From assembly GCF_003385455.1 (NCBI RefSeq), contig NZ_QNUF01000005.1:186001-250000 (forward strand): a stretch of 64,000 nucleotides of DNA. Reading direction: 5' to 3'. Shown here piece after piece: positions 48,824 to 57,759 of this stretch. The notes beneath the pieces were generated by a model, which searched no databases, had not been told where the DNA came from, and saw only the letters and a list, made by a program, of their open reading frames with translations. Numbering within the stretch: the first letter of the stretch is position 1; the number at the start of each line of letters is the position of its first letter. This DNA comes from Chryseobacterium rhizosphaerae. Its GTDB lineage: Bacteria; Bacteroidota; Bacteroidia; Flavobacteriales; Weeksellaceae. The position numbers were made by a program, and so were the translations under genes.

Positions 48824-50242
48824 ATGAAAAACAATTTATTGATTTTTACGTTTGGTTTTTTTGCTTTTCCTGCTTTTGGCTGGGCACAGTCTGCGCCGGA
48901 TTTTAAAGAACTTTTAGACAGCGCAATGGTTCGGGACTCGAACCTGAAAATGCAGATTACCCAAAATAAACTTACCGATCTTGACGAGCATAAGCTGAAA
49001 GATATCTTTCTTCCTACTTTGGAACTAAGCGGAAAGGTGGGCTATCTGAATGGAACAGCAAGACTGACGTCCCCTGAGATTAATTTGGCCCCCTTTATCA
49101 GTATTCCTGAGGGAAGCTTCAACAATAATTTTAATGTATCCGGATTTTCGGGAGTAGCTAAAGCGGAAGCTAAAATGCTATTGTATTCCGGAGGGAAAGT
49201 GAAGTACCTGAAGAAAGCGGTAGAAGAAAAGAAAAAGTCTGAAGATATTCTCCTGGAGAAAACAAAAGATGAAGTGGCAGCCAGTATTTCGAGAGCCTAT
49301 GACCAGCTGGCATTGATCCATCAGTCTAAAAAAGTACTGGATGAAAGCAAAAAAAGGCTTGATATCAATAAAAAAACAGCAGATAAAGCGTTAGGATACG
49401 GACTGATCACTCCTTATGATCATAAGAAAATAGAACTTGCCCAGGCCACTCTGAATGCAAAAATGGTAGAGTATGAAGGAAAAAAGGAATTACTTCTTAC
49501 TCAGCTTTATATTTTCACAGGAATCAATAGAGAAAGACTAAGAATGATTGAACCCGTCCTGACTCCCGTAGATTTGCTTTCTCCGGAAAAGGGGATAGAC
49601 CAAAGAGCGGAAATTCGTGCTTTGGAACATGGAATTACGGCGGCAGACTATAAGATAAAATCTGAAAGAACCTGGATGATTCCTAAAGTACAGCTAATGG
49701 CTTCTGCTTATTATATCGGACTGTATGGAAACCGGATTAAATCTTCTGAAAATGTAGTGCCTGCTGTCCCATTATTAGGATATGAAGGACGAAAACTGGA
49801 CTGGAGCCCGAATAATATCAATGTATTTCCTTTAATTACGGCTGGAGTAGGCTTTAAATGGGAAATTTTTGATGGGAAAGAAGGAAAGCATGCTGAAGAA
49901 ACAGCTAAAGTGGGAAAAGAAGTACTGCAGAATCAAAAAGAAGATGCACTGAAAAAATTAACGCTCAACCTTGCCAATAACCAAACCAACTATGATATTG
50001 CTACCGCACAGATTACTTTGAAGGCGAAAGAAAAAGAGTTGGCAAAAAATGCTTTGGTACAGGCTGAAAAAGAATTCCGCTATGGGATGAGTAAATCTTC
50101 ACAACTTATTGAAGCTGAAAATGATCTGGAATCTGTGGAACTTGAATATCAGAATGCAATTTTCAACCAGAGAAGAGCGGGGATAGAACTGATGAGGTCT
50201 ACCCAGGAGCTGGATATCACCAAATTTTATTTAATCCCGTAA
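48824..50242 (+). CDS. TolC-family outer membrane protein
   Basis: A 472-residue protein with a signal peptide to about residue 22 (GWAQ). Two long helical repeats are typical of TolC channels, including the late FRYGMSKSSQLIEAENDLES region. It begins an export operon with an HlyD-type adaptor 8 bp downstream and an ABC-2 permease next. Together they span both membranes. Confidence 0.9.
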   Translation: MKNNLLIFTFGFFAFPAFGWAQSAPDFKELLDSAMVRDSNLKMQITQNKLTDLDEHKLKDIFLPTLELSGKVGYLNGTARLTSPEINLAPFISIPEGSFNNNFNVSGFSGVAKAEAKMLLYSGGKVKYLKKAVEEKKKSEDILLEKTKDEVAASISRAYDQLALIHQSKKVLDESKKRLDINKKTADKALGYGLITPYDHKKIELAQATLNAKMVEYEGKKELLLTQLYIFTGINRERLRMIEPVLTPVDLLSPEKGIDQRAEIRALEHGITAADYKIKSERTWMIPKVQLMASAYYIGLYGNRIKSSENVVPAVPLLGYEGRKLDWSPNNINVFPLITAGVGFKWEIFDGKEGKHAEETAKVGKEVLQNQKEDALKKLTLNLANNQTNYDIATAQITLKAKEKELAKNALVQAEKEFRYGMSKSSQLIEAENDLESVELEYQNAIFNQRRAGIELMRSTQELDITKFYLIP

Positions 50243-50250
50243 AAATTAAA

Positions 50251-51207
50251 ATGATGCATAAAAATATAGCTGTACTCTTTGCTGCCCTGTTTCTGTTAGG
50301 AAGCTGCGGTAAAAAAAATGAAATAAAAGACCCGGAAGGGAAAACTAAAAAGGACGTCATCTCTTTTGCTCCGAAAGTGACCGGAAGAATTGTAAAAATA
50401 TATGTTTCCGAAGGACAGACTGTGAAAAAGGGAGATACCCTTGCGCAGCTTGATGTTCCGGAAGTTTCCGCAAAAATAGCCCAAGCTCAGGGAGCGGTAA
50501 GTGCTGCAACAGCCCAGGAACAAATGGCCAAAAATGGAGCTACAGCAGACCAGCTGAGACAGCTTCAGGCAAAATACAAAGGTCTCAAAGAGCAGTATGA
50601 TTTTGCACAAAAGTCTTACCGCAGAGCCAATAATATGTTCCGTGACAGTCTGATGTCTCCACAGGCTCATGATGAAGTATATGCAAAACTTCAGGGAGCA
50701 AAAGCCCAGTATGATGCCGTGGTAGCGGAACTGGACGATGTGACAAGAGGAACCCGTTTTGAAAAAGTAGAAATGGCCGCAGGGCAGGCTTCCCAGGCTA
50801 AAGGAGCATTACAGGAAGCTAATGTAGCCTATTCGGAAAGATATATCATCGCTACCAATAATATGGAGATTGAAACCATAAGCCTGAATACAGGAGAATT
50901 GGCGACAGCCGGTTTTGCACTATTCAACGGATATATTCCGGAAAGTACTTTTTTCAGGTTTACGATTCCGGAAAGTGCCATTTCAAAATATAAAAAAGGA
51001 CAGGATGTCAATATGCAGGTGGTTTATAACAAAGAAAACCTGCAGGGAAGTATCGTATACATCAAACAGCTGACAAAATATGCAGATATCACCACTGCTT
51101 ATCCTGACTATCAGCTGCAGGACGCCATTTATGAGATCAAAGTAAAACCTAAAGATATGAATAAGGCTAAAAGTATCTTGGTCAATGCAAATGTTATCCT
51201 GAAATAA
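50251..51207 (+). CDS. HlyD-family membrane fusion lipoprotein
   Basis: A 318-residue periplasmic adaptor with lipobox LGSC near residue 18. A biotinyl-lipoyl-like domain (VTGRIVKIYVSEGQTVKKGD, LAQLDVPE) is split by a coiled coil of about 100 residues, and a beta-barrel follows. It should bridge the ABC-2 permease and the TolC channel encoded on either side. Confidence 0.88.
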   Translation: MMHKNIAVLFAALFLLGSCGKKNEIKDPEGKTKKDVISFAPKVTGRIVKIYVSEGQTVKKGDTLAQLDVPEVSAKIAQAQGAVSAATAQEQMAKNGATADQLRQLQAKYKGLKEQYDFAQKSYRRANNMFRDSLMSPQAHDEVYAKLQGAKAQYDAVVAELDDVTRGTRFEKVEMAAGQASQAKGALQEANVAYSERYIIATNNMEIETISLNTGELATAGFALFNGYIPESTFFRFTIPESAISKYKKGQDVNMQVVYNKENLQGSIVYIKQLTKYADITTAYPDYQLQDAIYEIKVKPKDMNKAKSILVNANVILK

Positions 51208-51278
51208 ATAATATGAAACGGAGCATGATGGATAAATCTCCTGGAGCATTACCATCTGGTCATTTAAAATATAAATAG

Positions 51279-52487
51279 ATGAAAGAATTTTTCCGTCTTT
51301 TAAAACGTGAGTTCAAGCTTTTTATCGGCAATTCTACCTTAAGGACAGTGTTCTTTTTGGCACCTGTCTTTTATGCAACCTTGCTGGGGTTTGTTTACAA
51401 AAGCGGAAAAGTTGAAAATACTCCCGTCCTGGTGGTGGATAGGGATAATACTCCTTTATCTAACCAATTGACGGAAATGCTGGATGATAATAAGAGCATT
51501 AAAATTATCAAATACCTTCAGGAACCGCTGAGTATTAAAGATGAGGTAATCAGACATGAAGCAGCAGCGGTAGTCATTATTCCGTCAAGATTTGAAGGCG
51601 ATATGCTTCAGAAAAAATACCCGGAACTGAATGTTTATATCAATACGGGAAACGTGCTTACCGCTAATTTTGCCTCCAAGGCTCTTCAGCTTACTATAGG
51701 AACTTTCTCTGCGGGAGCATCCATCAAGGCATTACAGAAAGCGGGAATGCCGGCGGCAAAGGCCGCTACGCAATATGAGCCTTTCAAAGCAAATTATATT
51801 ACACTCTTCAATACTACCGGGAACTATCTTATCTTCATGTGGCCGGCTATGCTGGCGGTGGTACTGCAACAGGTCATACTGCTGGCAATGGCGGTAAGTT
51901 TTGCTGCAGAATTTGAAAGAGGCTCTTTTGTAAAAGAATATCTCAGAATGAAAAAATGGGCATTCCCAACAATGCTTATCAAAGTGATTCCAATATGGGT
52001 GTCATCCATTCTTATTGTGGGAATCTATTACTTTATGCATATGATTTTTAGAGTTCCTATGCCGGAGGGAATACTCAATTTTATCCTCCTTACTGCGGTA
52101 TTTGTGGGGTCTGCATCATTTTTGGGCGTATTTATAAGTATATTGATTCCTAATGCTTTAAAAGCGACACAGATTCTGATGGTCATTGCTTCACCTGCCT
52201 TTATCATTAGTGGATTTACATGGCCTTTAAGTGCAATGCCTGCCTTTGTACAGATGATTGCTAATATCATTCCGCTAACCCCCTTCTTACAGGCATTTAA
52301 AATCTTATTGATTCAAAAAGGATCAGTAGAACTTACTTTCCCCTATCTGGAACATTTGAGCATTCTTGTAGTGGTATATGCGGTTATAGGATGGATTGCT
52401 TTAAAGATTAAACTTTGGTTTATTTTTAAAAAAGCAGCACCTCAGGAAATAGCAGGAGAAAGTATTGCTGAGGAAGAAAATGAATAA
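51279..52487 (+). CDS. ABC-2 type transporter permease
   Basis: A 402-residue permease with one N-terminal membrane segment, a periplasmic domain to about residue 165, then five more segments (170-385), the usual ABC-2/YhgE-like layout. No ATP-binding gene accompanies it in this operon, so the ATPase is encoded elsewhere or absent. Confidence 0.87.
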   Translation: MKEFFRLLKREFKLFIGNSTLRTVFFLAPVFYATLLGFVYKSGKVENTPVLVVDRDNTPLSNQLTEMLDDNKSIKIIKYLQEPLSIKDEVIRHEAAAVVIIPSRFEGDMLQKKYPELNVYINTGNVLTANFASKALQLTIGTFSAGASIKALQKAGMPAAKAATQYEPFKANYITLFNTTGNYLIFMWPAMLAVVLQQVILLAMAVSFAAEFERGSFVKEYLRMKKWAFPTMLIKVIPIWVSSILIVGIYYFMHMIFRVPMPEGILNFILLTAVFVGSASFLGVFISILIPNALKATQILMVIASPAFIISGFTWPLSAMPAFVQMIANIIPLTPFLQAFKILLIQKGSVELTFPYLEHLSILVVVYAVIGWIALKIKLWFIFKKAAPQEIAGESIAEEENE

Positions 52488-52536
52488 TAGGGGCAAAAAG
52501 TAAAAGCGATCTGTGAGGGAAAGGGTGATGTACAAT

Positions 52537-52622
52537 GTATAATGTATAATGTATAATGTATAATGTATAATGTATAATGTATAATGTATAATGTATAATG
52601 TATTAATGTATAATGTATTAAT
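52537..52622. repeat. Tandem 7-bp repeat (GTATAAT)n
   Basis: Nine perfect GTATAAT units (52537-52599), then GTATTAAT, GTATAAT, GTATTAAT. It lies in a 478-bp gap after the ABC-2 permease. A unit of 7 with no reading frame suggests slippage; similar to the minus-10-like TATAAT word, but the repeat looks non-regulatory. Confidence 0.9.
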
Positions 52623-52671
52623 GATAATCAACCTGCTGTCGTTGGTACAACGGATATAAAAATTCAATAGT

Positions 52672-52725
52672 AACGGGCTTTAGCCCGTTTTGGTTTATAT
52701 AAAAAATTCCATTGGCTTTAGCCAA
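52672..52725. repeat. Paired GGCTTTAGCC hairpins
   Basis: AACGGGC-TTTA-GCCCGTT (52672-52689), followed 22 bp later by TTGGC-TTTA-GCCAA (52712-52725). Both share the TTTA loop and GGC/GCC ends. This looks like a two-hairpin interspersed element of the REP/MITE kind rather than a gene. Confidence 0.6.
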
Positions 52726-52965
52726 AACTTCATCAATAGAGGAGATGTACAGAGTATAATGAAATTAGAGATAAGGCTTAGCCTGTATCCACATATATAT
52801 CGTAAAATTTCCCGACCCTCCAATTTTCATACTCATCAACACGCACGTTGTATCCACTCCTCGCAACTTGAAACCTGTACTCTGTATCTCACAACAAAAA
52901 AATCTCCCATCATAAAAATCAAACAAAAAAACTGATATATTTGTCTTTAGTTAATTAGAGAAAAT

Positions 52966-53421
52966 ATGGAAAACGTGTTTGACGCAAAAGATGCTCAGAA
53001 CTATATTGATAGAATTCATAAGCTTGTTGAAGATACCCACGGATTATGGGGGAAAATGACAGTTGACCAGATGCTGGCTCACTGTAGCGTAACTTATGAG
53101 ATGGTGTATGAGCCCGAAAAACATAAAAAACCGGGCGCTATTGCAAAATTTATTCTGAAAACTTTTTTAAAACCTAAGATTGTTGGAGAGAAAGCTTATC
53201 CAAGAGACTCCCCAACCGCTCCTCAATTTTTGATTACAGGAAGAAAAAACTTCGAAGAGGAAAAAACCAGATTAATCGGTTTTATTCAAAAAACACAACA
53301 GTTGGGAGCAGCTGCTTTTGACGGTAAAGAATCTTTTTCTTTTGGAAAACTCAATGCGCAGGAGTGGAATAATATGTTTGCAAAACATTTGAATCACCAC
53401 CTAGCACAGTTTGGTGTTTAA
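52966..53421 (+). CDS. DUF1569/DinB-like protein
   Basis: A 151-residue protein of the DinB four-helix family. H-bearing motifs lie at expected places: MLAHCSVTYEM early and the C-terminal HLNHHLAQF, which may bind a metal. The function is unknown; members often handle thiol or stress chemistry. Start of a compact set of small genes. Confidence 0.85.
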   Translation: MENVFDAKDAQNYIDRIHKLVEDTHGLWGKMTVDQMLAHCSVTYEMVYEPEKHKKPGAIAKFILKTFLKPKIVGEKAYPRDSPTAPQFLITGRKNFEEEKTRLIGFIQKTQQLGAAAFDGKESFSFGKLNAQEWNNMFAKHLNHHLAQFGV

Positions 53422-53430
53422 AAATACGCT

Positions 53431-53901
53431 ATGAAAAAACTTTTATTAATCTTCATTCTCGCTGCCAATTTTGTGTTGGGGCAGATGCCTGATATTTCGA
53501 ATGTCTGGTTAAACAACAGTAAACCTTACATTGGAGTTATAGGAAGTAAAGCAAAAGAGCTGAAACTGAAAATTAATATTTCTGAACAGAATAAAAAAAA
53601 TGATCAGGAATATTTTGTATCCGGGTATTCTCTTGTAGATACCAGCTATGCGAAATTTGAAGGGAAAATTACCATAACAAAATACAAAGATGCCAAGAGA
53701 AAAGGAACGGTATTCGGGGAATATGAATGGGTAGAAGAAAATAAAGGAAAACATTCGGGGCTGTTTAAAGGTAAATTTATTTATACTTTCAAATGGAATA
53801 AAAAAACAGAAAAGGTAGAAGGGCAGTATATTGAATTTGTGGGGGATTGGAAAAGCTATGACGGTAGTCTTGATTTTAAAACCAATCTGAAAAATCAATG
53901 A
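53431..53901 (+). CDS. Hypothetical secreted protein
   Basis: A 156-residue protein with a signal peptide to about residue 17 (FVLGQ). The mature part is beta-rich and Lys-rich with no motif I recognise. It overlaps the next gene by 4 bp (ATGA), so it is part of the run of small coupled genes. Confidence 0.65.
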   Translation: MKKLLLIFILAANFVLGQMPDISNVWLNNSKPYIGVIGSKAKELKLKINISEQNKKNDQEYFVSGYSLVDTSYAKFEGKITITKYKDAKRKGTVFGEYEWVEENKGKHSGLFKGKFIYTFKWNKKTEKVEGQYIEFVGDWKSYDGSLDFKTNLKNQ

Positions 53902-54308
53902 GTATCCTGAGACAAATACTGGCTGTTGTCGTAGGACTTATCGTGGGCTCTATCGGCATTGCCATTGTTGAGAATATAGGACATCAGCTATATCCACCTC
54001 CTGTAGGTACAGATCCCAATGATATGGAAGCTTTAAAGGAATATGTAGGGGAAGCACCCTTCATGGCTCTGTTCTTTATTATTATGGCATATGCTTTAGC
54101 TGCCTTTGTTTCAGGATTTACAGCCACAAAAATTTCTAACAACGGAAAACATACTGCAGCAATAATCTGCGGGATTATTTTTTTACTGATCACCCTTTAT
54201 ATGATGGCATCTTTACCTACTCCAATCTGGTTCTGGGTTTTAGGAATACTTGTCTGGATACTGGTAATGGCAGGGAGTCAATTAGCTTTAAAAACAAAAA
54301 AAATATGA
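53898..54308 (+). CDS. Small integral membrane protein
   Basis: A 136-residue protein with four membrane segments (about 5-25, 55-75, 85-105, 110-130). The family is not recognised. It overlaps its neighbours at both ends by 4 bp, so translation is coupled to the secreted protein before it and the VOC protein after it. Confidence 0.7.
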   Translation: MSILRQILAVVVGLIVGSIGIAIVENIGHQLYPPPVGTDPNDMEALKEYVGEAPFMALFFIIMAYALAAFVSGFTATKISNNGKHTAAIICGIIFLLITLYMMASLPTPIWFWVLGILVWILVMAGSQLALKTKKI

Positions 54309-54676
54309 AATTAGGAGCGTTCTCAATCAGCTTAAGTGTAAAAGACCTTCAAAAGTCTAAAGATTTTTATGAAAAACTGGGTTTTACAACAATGGCGGGA
54401 GGTACAGAACAGAATTACCTGATTCTGAAAAACGGATCTACACTGATAGGTCTTTTTCAGGCTATGTTTGACGGTAATATGCTTACCTTTAATCCGGGAT
54501 GGGACCAAAATGCTCAAAATCTCGATTCTTTTGATGATGTACGAACCATACAGAAACATTTAAAAGAAAACGGAATAGAGATTGAAAGACCAGCGGATGA
54601 AACCACTTCAGGTCCGGAACATATCTACCTTAAAGATCCCGATGGAAATATGATCCTGATAGATCAGCACAGGTAA
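54305..54676 (+). CDS. VOC-family (glyoxalase/bleomycin-resistance fold) protein
   Basis: A 123-residue protein with paired beta-alpha-beta motifs: [20 protein letters not shown] at the front and [16 protein letters not shown] at the back, the usual metal-site ends of the fold. Substrate unknown. Confidence 0.85.
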   Translation: MKLGAFSISLSVKDLQKSKDFYEKLGFTTMAGGTEQNYLILKNGSTLIGLFQAMFDGNMLTFNPGWDQNAQNLDSFDDVRTIQKHLKENGIEIERPADETTSGPEHIYLKDPDGNMILIDQHR

Positions 54677-54744
54677 TTTTTGTGACTGAAAATGTGAAAG
54701 CCTGAATCAAAAACTCATTAAAACTTAACTTATAAAAAACAATC

Positions 54745-55194
54745 ATGGCAACAGTAAACGTTTATTTAACATTCAATGGGAACTGCAGAGAAGCATTTGA
54801 TTTCTATAAATCAGTTTTCGGAGGGGAATATCCTTATATCGGAACTTTTGGAGAAATGCCTCCGATGGAGGGAAAAGAAACCTCTGAGGAAGATAAAGAT
54901 AAAATCATGCATGTGGCACTTCCTATTTCTAAAGAAACTGTATTGATGGGAAGTGATACCGGTGGAGACTGGGCGTCGAACTTTAAGGCAGGAAACAATT
55001 TTTCCATTTCTATCAATGCTGAATCTAAAGAAGAAGCTGATAAGCTATTCGCCGGTCTTTCTACAGGCGGGCAGGTAACAATGGCAATGGCTGATACTTT
55101 CTGGGGCGCTTATTTTGGAATGTTTAGTGATCAGTTCGGGATCAACTGGATGGTCAACTATGACGATCCTGCTAAAATGCAGCAGCATCCATAA
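54745..55194 (+). CDS. PhnB-like VOC-family protein
   Basis: A 149-residue protein of the PhnB/3-demethylubiquinone-methyltransferase-like VOC group, with VYLTFNGNCREAFDFYKSVFGG and the closing WGAYFGMFSDQFGINWMVNY. Such proteins are widespread and mostly uncharacterised. Preceded by a 68-bp gap and followed by a terminator. Confidence 0.87.
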   Translation: MATVNVYLTFNGNCREAFDFYKSVFGGEYPYIGTFGEMPPMEGKETSEEDKDKIMHVALPISKETVLMGSDTGGDWASNFKAGNNFSISINAESKEEADKLFAGLSTGGQVTMAMADTFWGAYFGMFSDQFGINWMVNYDDPAKMQQHP

Positions 55195-55226
55195 ACATGA
55201 TATTCTGTATTTGAATACAACAATAT

Positions 55227-55253
55227 ACCGGCAGTCACACTGCCGGTTTTTTA
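55227..55253 (+). terminator. Rho-independent terminator
   Basis: ACCGGCAGT / ACTGCCGGT with a CAC loop and six Ts. Confidence 0.9.
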
Positions 55254-55333
55254 TGGGATAATAATTGGCATTCCAAAAATTTTTAAATTTGAGCAGACAG
55301 AGACTTACGATCTGTTCGTTAAAAATTAAATAG

Positions 55334-55726
55334 ATGAAATTCAGACTTGAAGACATTAAAACAGAGCATCAAAAGGTAAAGAGCGGTGCCGATTTCCCTC
55401 CCTATATCCAGACCATCAAAAGGTTAGGTATTTCCCACTATATCACTTACGTATCCGATGGGAATACCGAATATTTCGATACAGACCACCAGTCGATACA
55501 AACCGGAAGCCAATATCAGAACATCACCGTTTCAGAAAATATAAACCTTGAAAATTTTAAAAGGAGATTACAACTTCATCAGCAGGGAGGAACTGATTAT
55601 ATGACGTTTTGTAATGATTGTGCAGAGTATGGAGTGAAAGGCTGGAAAATGGACCTGAACGCCATGACCTGTACTTATTTCAGTGAAAATAATGATGAAG
55701 TCCTGGTAGAACGTATCCCGGACTAA
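55334..55726 (+). CDS. DUF1398 family protein
   Basis: A 130-residue protein of the DUF1398 family, with a central YVSDGNTEYF, then QLHQQGGTDYMTFC and the AEYGVKGW motif. No function is known. It stands alone behind a terminator. Confidence 0.82.
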   Translation: MKFRLEDIKTEHQKVKSGADFPPYIQTIKRLGISHYITYVSDGNTEYFDTDHQSIQTGSQYQNITVSENINLENFKRRLQLHQQGGTDYMTFCNDCAEYGVKGWKMDLNAMTCTYFSENNDEVLVERIPD

Positions 55727-55790
55727 ACTTACCGCTTATTTGAAAGTGTCAGATTTAAAGGGGTTTAATATAAATCGGATGTAAATATTG

Positions 55791-55822
55791 TTTGTTATTA
55801 TTGATTTAAATTATTAATTTTG
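55791..55822 (+). promoter_or_regulatory. Promoter for the DUF2490 gene
   Basis: TTTG at 55791-55794, 20 bp, TAATTTTG at 55815-55822, 31 bp before the ATG at 55854. Confidence 0.6.
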
Positions 55823-55853
55823 TTAAAACGATAGATAATAGTAATTAATAAAT

Positions 55854-56531
55854 ATGAGAAAGGTTTTTACGAAGTTGGCATTCACTATATTAGGATTAGG
55901 ATCGGTATTTACATTTGCACAGAAAAGTGACCTTGGAGCCTGGTATATGTATTTCGGAAATAATAAGATCAGCAAAAAACTGAACTTCCATAATGAGATC
56001 CAATACAGAAACTTTGATGGAATAGGAGATCTGGAGCAGCTTTTAATCCGTACGGGAATTGGATATGACCTTACTGAGAATAACAATAATGTTTTATTGG
56101 GATATGGTTTTATCCTAAGCCAGCCTTACGTAAACGGAGAGAAAAAAGAAAATATAGAACACAGGATTTTTCAGCAGTTCATTACGAAACAGAAGTTTGG
56201 ACGTTTTAATCTTCAGCACCGTTACCGTTTGGAAGAACGTTTTCTGGAAGAAGATTTTAGAATGAGATTTCGTTATATGCTGGGAGTAACAATACCGATT
56301 ACTCAAAAAGAAATGCTGCCGAAAACCCTTTATGCCTCTGTATATAATGAAATATTCCTCCACTTCAACAGTCCTGTCTTCGATAGAAACAGAGTCTACG
56401 GAGCCTTAGGATATGTCATCAATAAGAATATGAGGATAGAAGCAGGGTATATGAACCAGCTTCAGGAAAACAGAAACCGTGGACAGATTCAGATCGGTTT
56501 TTATAATAATATCCCGTTTACGAAAAATTAG
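55854..56531 (+). CDS. DUF2490 outer-membrane-like protein
   Basis: A 225-residue protein with a signal peptide to about residue 22 (FTFAQ). It then has alternating aromatic beta strands (LGAWYMYFGNNKIS, LNFHNEIQYRNF), as in the DUF2490 beta-barrel family of Bacteroidota, and ends in an F-rich strand. Function unknown. Confidence 0.85.
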   Translation: MRKVFTKLAFTILGLGSVFTFAQKSDLGAWYMYFGNNKISKKLNFHNEIQYRNFDGIGDLEQLLIRTGIGYDLTENNNNVLLGYGFILSQPYVNGEKKENIEHRIFQQFITKQKFGRFNLQHRYRLEERFLEEDFRMRFRYMLGVTIPITQKEMLPKTLYASVYNEIFLHFNSPVFDRNRVYGALGYVINKNMRIEAGYMNQLQENRNRGQIQIGFYNNIPFTKN

Positions 56532-56611
56532 CAATGACCCGATGATGCTGAATGCCCGATGAAAAAAAGTCATTATTGTAAGTAGATTAATTAACACAAA
56601 AAAAAACATAT

Positions 56612-57616
56612 ATGCATTCAGGAAAAAGATTTGGAACACTTGAGTTCATTATTTGGACAAGGCGCAGTATTTACGTTTTAACCCTATTATCAGCCATTCC
56701 CACCTTATTGTATTTTTTGGGATGGAAATTTCTGTATGTTCCGTGGCAACCTATTGCCATCATGGGAACGGCAGTTGCTTTTATTGTAGGATTCAAAAAT
56801 AATGCAAGTTATAGCAGGCTTTGGGAAGCCAGACAGATTTATGGAGCTATCATTAATGACAGCCGCAGTTTTGGATATATTCTAAGAGATGCACTCTCTT
56901 CAAAAAATCCTCATAAAGTAAAAGAGATGTTTCTTCGCCATTATGCCTGGCTTACCGCTTTAAGGTTTCAGCTTCGTGAACCGAGAGCCTGGGAAAATAT
57001 GAATACCGTACAGTTTGATGAATATTCAAGGAAATATGATGTCCCTGAAAAACTTTCCAAACTGGAGGATGAACTGAAAAACTATCTTTCGGAAACGGAA
57101 CTTCAATACATTCTAAGCAAAAAGAATAGGGCAACACAATTGATGGCCAGCCAAAGCAGAGAACTTTCTGAAGCTTATGAAAAAGGAGAACTCAATGACT
57201 TTCAATGGACGCAGATCAACCAACAGCTGGTGAAGTTTACAGATAGCCAGGGAAAAGCAGAAAGAATTAAAAACTTTCCTTATCCACGGAATTTTTCATC
57301 CATTACCACCTATCTTTTGCTGTTGTTCATTGTTTTTGTTCCTTTCGGATTGCTGAAAGAGTTTGATAAATTGGGAGAAGGAACAACACTGGAAGGATGG
57401 ACAGTCTGGTTTAATATTCCATTTTCATTATTGGTGACTTGGTGTTTCCATACTTTGGACAGTGTAGGGGAAGCCTCTGTAAACCCTTTTGAAGGAAGTC
57501 CGAATGATGTACCCATTACTCAGATCAGCCGTACCATTGAAATTGATATGAGAGATATGCTGGATGAATCTGACCTTCCACCCGCAATTCTTCCGAAGAA
57601 TAATATTGTACTCTAG
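56612..57616 (+). CDS. Bestrophin-family chloride channel-like protein
   Basis: A 334-residue membrane protein with four membrane segments. The bestrophin hallmark region after the second segment is FKNNASYSRLWEARQIYG. Bacterial members form pentameric ion channels or are of unknown role. The C-terminal stretch includes the DVPITQISRTIEIDM block. A monocistronic gene. Confidence 0.88.
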   Translation: MHSGKRFGTLEFIIWTRRSIYVLTLLSAIPTLLYFLGWKFLYVPWQPIAIMGTAVAFIVGFKNNASYSRLWEARQIYGAIINDSRSFGYILRDALSSKNPHKVKEMFLRHYAWLTALRFQLREPRAWENMNTVQFDEYSRKYDVPEKLSKLEDELKNYLSETELQYILSKKNRATQLMASQSRELSEAYEKGELNDFQWTQINQQLVKFTDSQGKAERIKNFPYPRNFSSITTYLLLLFIVFVPFGLLKEFDKLGEGTTLEGWTVWFNIPFSLLVTWCFHTLDSVGEASVNPFEGSPNDVPITQISRTIEIDMRDMLDESDLPPAILPKNNIVL

Positions 57617-57759
57617 CGAATCTCCGGATTAAATATGTCCCGGTAGATGTTTAAAAGAGTAAAAGGTTTTTCCACTTTTTATGGAGTAAAGAACTCCGAG
57701 AGATGGGTAGAAAACTTTCCACTGAATAAAAAAATAACACTTAAAAAAACTAAATCAAA

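Noticed and set aside
52690..52935. 81-codon frame after the heptamer repeat
   Set aside because: It begins inside the palindromic repeat and has an unprotein-like composition; no neighbour supports it.
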